This document shows positions 5,900 through 7,378 of a stretch of DNA of 7,378 bases, one piece after another. Position numbers and translations under genes: made by a program. Below the pieces are notes generated by a model that was not told where the DNA came from, did no database searches, and saw only the letters and a program-made list of their open reading frames with translations. Source of the DNA: Bacteroidales bacterium (GTDB lineage: Bacteria; Bacteroidota; Bacteroidia; Bacteroidales; ML635J-15); the NCBI GenBank assembly GCA_023228725.1, contig JALOAQ010000129.1, positions 1-7,378 on the forward strand, given 5' to 3'. Each line of letters starts with the position of its first letter. Within the stretch, counting starts at the first letter, position 1.

Positions 5900-7234
5900 T
5901 TAGTACAAATAAATTTCATTAATAAAATTAACAAGTTTTTCAGTTTGTATTTTACGCGAATAATTTTCAATATTTTTAATATTACTATCAATATATCCTT
6001 TTGTTTCAAATTCATTAAGCAATATGTCTAAAACTTGATGTAAATGAATACCGTTTTTCACAATTATACCAGAATTTGTATTTGTCAACAGATCAATAAT
6101 TAAATTGTTTTTAAAATGTGAAGTTATTTCCTCATTAAAATTTTTTCCAAAAACACTAGACTGCGTATTTTCTTCAAAACAAAATAACACTTTCCTATTT
6201 AATGCTATATAATCATAAATTTTAGTTCCTACTCCAATATTTGAATGTGCATTAAATAATAAAAATAAATTTGCTTTAGATAATGCGTCAAGCACTTGTT
6301 CATAAGGTAATTTTGGATAAATTTGGACTACTTCTTTTAAGTTTACAGAATTTTCTACTATGTCTTTTATCTCTTCATTTTTATTTATTCCATAAAATAC
6401 AATTTTTAAATTCTTTTTCTTTAAAGAGATATATTCATCTATTGATTCTAAAAAAACTCTATAAGGGTGCCAATTGTACAAAGACCCTGCTAGCGAGATT
6501 GTTAATGCATCATTTTTTGCTACTAATTTGGAAATGTTTTTAAAATAACTCTCATTGTATCCATTTGCTATTGTTATTATTTTTTTATTTGGAAATCTTA
6601 GTTGTATTATTCTTTCGAGTACTTCTGAAACTGTGGAAACAAAGGTAACGTTTTTTATATATTTCTTTTCTAAAACTTGCGCAACCTTTTTCTGAATAGG
6701 TTTATAATTCATAGTAATGTCGTTTGACCATAAATCTCTATAATCTGCAACCCATGGAATATTAAATTTTTTACTTAATTTGGAAGCATATTTGAATAAA
6801 ATATAAGGATCGCCTGTGGCTAAAATTACATCTACCTTATTTTCTTTTAGATAATTTTTTGCAGCTTTATATAATTCATATTTTGTTCCTATTGGTAAAA
6901 ACCATTGCCCAATTTCGTTCCAGCCGGTAGATGTTTTTTTTAATAAATTAGATATAGGATCTTTTTTACCTTTTAGGGTTAAACGATTTGAAAGAGTTGC
7001 TTTATAAGGGGTTTTTATTAAAATACCTTTTCCCGTTTCTTCAATTTCAATTTCTTTGGTTTTACTTGGCTGTATATAATCTAAAGCATTGCCATGAATA
7101 GGATTCCAATTGCGAGTAATTACAATAGGGAAAAGTCCCATTTCTTTAAAATTTTCATACCAATAGCTCGGACGTAATCCCCCTACCGAAACATAAGGCG
7201 GAAAATCATAAGCCAATATTAAAACTTTTTTCAT
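5900..7234 (-). CDS. Glycosyltransferase, GT4-like (GT-B fold)
   Basis: This is a predicted retaining sugar transferase of surface-glycan assembly, acting at the cytoplasmic membrane face without a transmembrane segment. The 444-residue protein starts with strand KVLILAYDFPP and the glycine loop VGGLRP (17-22), a common variant in Bacteroidota. The N-terminal Rossmann domain includes ATGDPY (139-144) and ADYRDLWS (163-170), both typical for this branch. The second domain opens with LAGSLYNWHP (248-257). The donor-binding segment GVGTKIYDYIAL (334-345) replaces the classical E-x7-E helix with a Lys/Asp version (TK then DY), as in several GT4 subfamilies. It is the first gene of the six-gene operon. 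The ATG at 7234 follows an AT-rich leader with no Shine-Dalgarno site. The donor sugar is not determinable; the amino sugar made by the downstream genes is the natural candidate. Confidence 0.88.
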   Translation of the reverse strand: MKKVLILAYDFPPYVSVGGLRPSYWYENFKEMGLFPIVITRNWNPIHGNALDYIQPSKTKEIEIEETGKGILIKTPYKATLSNRLTLKGKKDPISNLLKKTSTGWNEIGQWFLPIGTKYELYKAAKNYLKENKVDVILATGDPYILFKYASKLSKKFNIPWVADYRDLWSNDITMNYKPIQKKVAQVLEKKYIKNVTFVSTVSEVLERIIQLRFPNKKIITIANGYNESYFKNISKLVAKNDALTISLAGSLYNWHPYRVFLESIDEYISLKKKNLKIVFYGINKNEEIKDIVENSVNLKEVVQIYPKLPYEQVLDALSKANLFLLFNAHSNIGVGTKIYDYIALNRKVLFCFEENTQSSVFGKNFNEEITSHFKNNLIIDLLTNTNSGIIVKNGIHLHQVLDILLNEFETKGYIDSNIKNIENYSRKIQTEKLVNFINEIYLY

Positions 7235-7274
7235 TATTAAATTTTAATAAAATTACCGCAAAGCGTTTTCGGTG

Positions 7275-7282
7275 CAAATATA
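7275..7282 (-). promoter_or_regulatory. Candidate operon promoter, -7 box TATATTTG
   Basis: Read on the minus strand the box is an exact TAnnTTTG match, the Bacteroidota sigma-A -7 consensus. It lies 40 bases upstream of the glycosyltransferase ATG, in the right place to drive the whole minus-strand operon. Transcription would start roughly six bases downstream and leave a leader of about 30-35 bases. That leader overlaps a short imperfect hairpin at 7256-7272 (CCG paired with CGG, then three A-T pairs). No clear -33 TTTG is visible at the expected distance, and chance matches to the box are common in DNA this AT-rich. Confidence 0.4.
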
Positions 7283-7303
7283 TTAAAAAATTAAGAATTT
7301 AAT

Positions 7304-7338
7304 GATTTTGGATTTTTGATTTACGATTTTTGATTTTG
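7304..7338. repeat. Degenerate heptanucleotide tandem array, five units
   Basis: The units are GATTTTG, GATTTTT, GATTTAC, GATTTTT and GATTTTG on the + strand, contiguous and in exact 7-base register. The array reads as a mirror-like arrangement around the central GATTTAC. It lies upstream of the operon promoter region, about 70 bases before the first gene. Unit sequence differs from the array at 1293-1327, but unit length and copy number are the same. It resembles intergenic heptamer repeats common in Bacteroidota genomes (familiarity, not a search). Confidence 0.8.
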
Positions 7339-7361
7339 GTGTCTCGACTACGCTCAACACC
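7338..7361. repeat. Short imperfect inverted repeat, possible dispersed element
   Basis: Arms GGTGT (7338-7342) and ACACC (7357-7361) flank a core reading TCGACTACGCT. The element is far richer in GC than its surroundings and abuts the heptamer array. The core, TGAGCGTAGTCGA on the other strand, resembles small palindromic elements dispersed between genes in Bacteroidota and some other phyla. That resemblance is from memory and was not searched. Only one copy is present in this window. Confidence 0.4.
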
Positions 7362-7378
7362 CGATGATTGAATTAAGA

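Noticed and set aside
5809..6543. Minus-strand frame at 5809-6015 and plus-strand frame at 6283-6543
   Set aside because: The first is out of frame across the deacetylase/glycosyltransferase junction and the second is antisense within the glycosyltransferase; neither has family features.
1..7378. tRNA, rRNA, CRISPR array, insertion sequence or integrase
   Set aside because: Nothing seen on either strand: no spaced identical repeats of CRISPR length, no transposase or integrase motifs, no tRNA-like cloverleaf or terminal CCA context.

Overview
The window is an AT-rich stretch (about 28% GC by eye) from what is most likely a member of the Bacteroidota, perhaps a flavobacterium-like or uncultured lineage. 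The evidence is indirect. The protein families have a Bacteroidota flavour (a glycosyltransferase with a VGGLRP N-terminus, and a polytopic membrane protein with an FWSSG-x-x-KD motif). There are no strong Shine-Dalgarno sites at most starts. A TAnnTTTG-type -7 promoter box lies upstream of the operon, and intergenic DNA contains degenerate heptanucleotide repeats. No RNA gene, CRISPR array, transposase or phage gene was seen, and no gene-free stretch exceeds 300 bases.

Layout. Bases 1-1272 (+) carry the 3' part of a polytopic membrane protein whose reading frame is open to the left edge, so its start lies outside the window. A 51-base convergent gap follows, largely occupied by a five-unit heptanucleotide array (1293-1327). 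Everything from 1324 to 7234 is one tightly packed six-gene operon on the minus strand. In transcription order it encodes a GT4-type glycosyltransferase (7234-5900), a PIG-L/LmbE deacetylase (5870-5229), a DegT-family PLP aminotransferase (5226-4015), a GNAT acetyltransferase (4015-3548), a CarB-like ATP-grasp ligase (3548-2484) and a WbpG/PseA-type N-acetyl sugar amidotransferase (2439-1324). Two junctions are TAATG stop/start overlaps, a third has a 2-base gap, and the others have 29 and 44 bases. Upstream, 7235-7378 holds a plausible promoter, a second five-unit heptanucleotide array and a short imperfect inverted repeat.

How the genes may work together. The set looks like a tailoring module for an unusual amino sugar in a surface glycan (O-antigen, capsule or protein glycan). 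The aminotransferase would install an amine, the GNAT enzyme acylate it, and the deacetylase expose another amine. The ATP-grasp enzyme would attach an acyl or aminoacyl group, the amidotransferase convert an N-acetyl into an acetamidino group, and the glycosyltransferase transfer the sugar. The module is incomplete by itself: no sugar dehydratase, epimerase or nucleotidyltransferase is present, nor the HisH/HisF-like ammonia supply that WbpG-type enzymes normally use. The family assignments are firm. The joint pathway, the substrates and the final sugar are inference.
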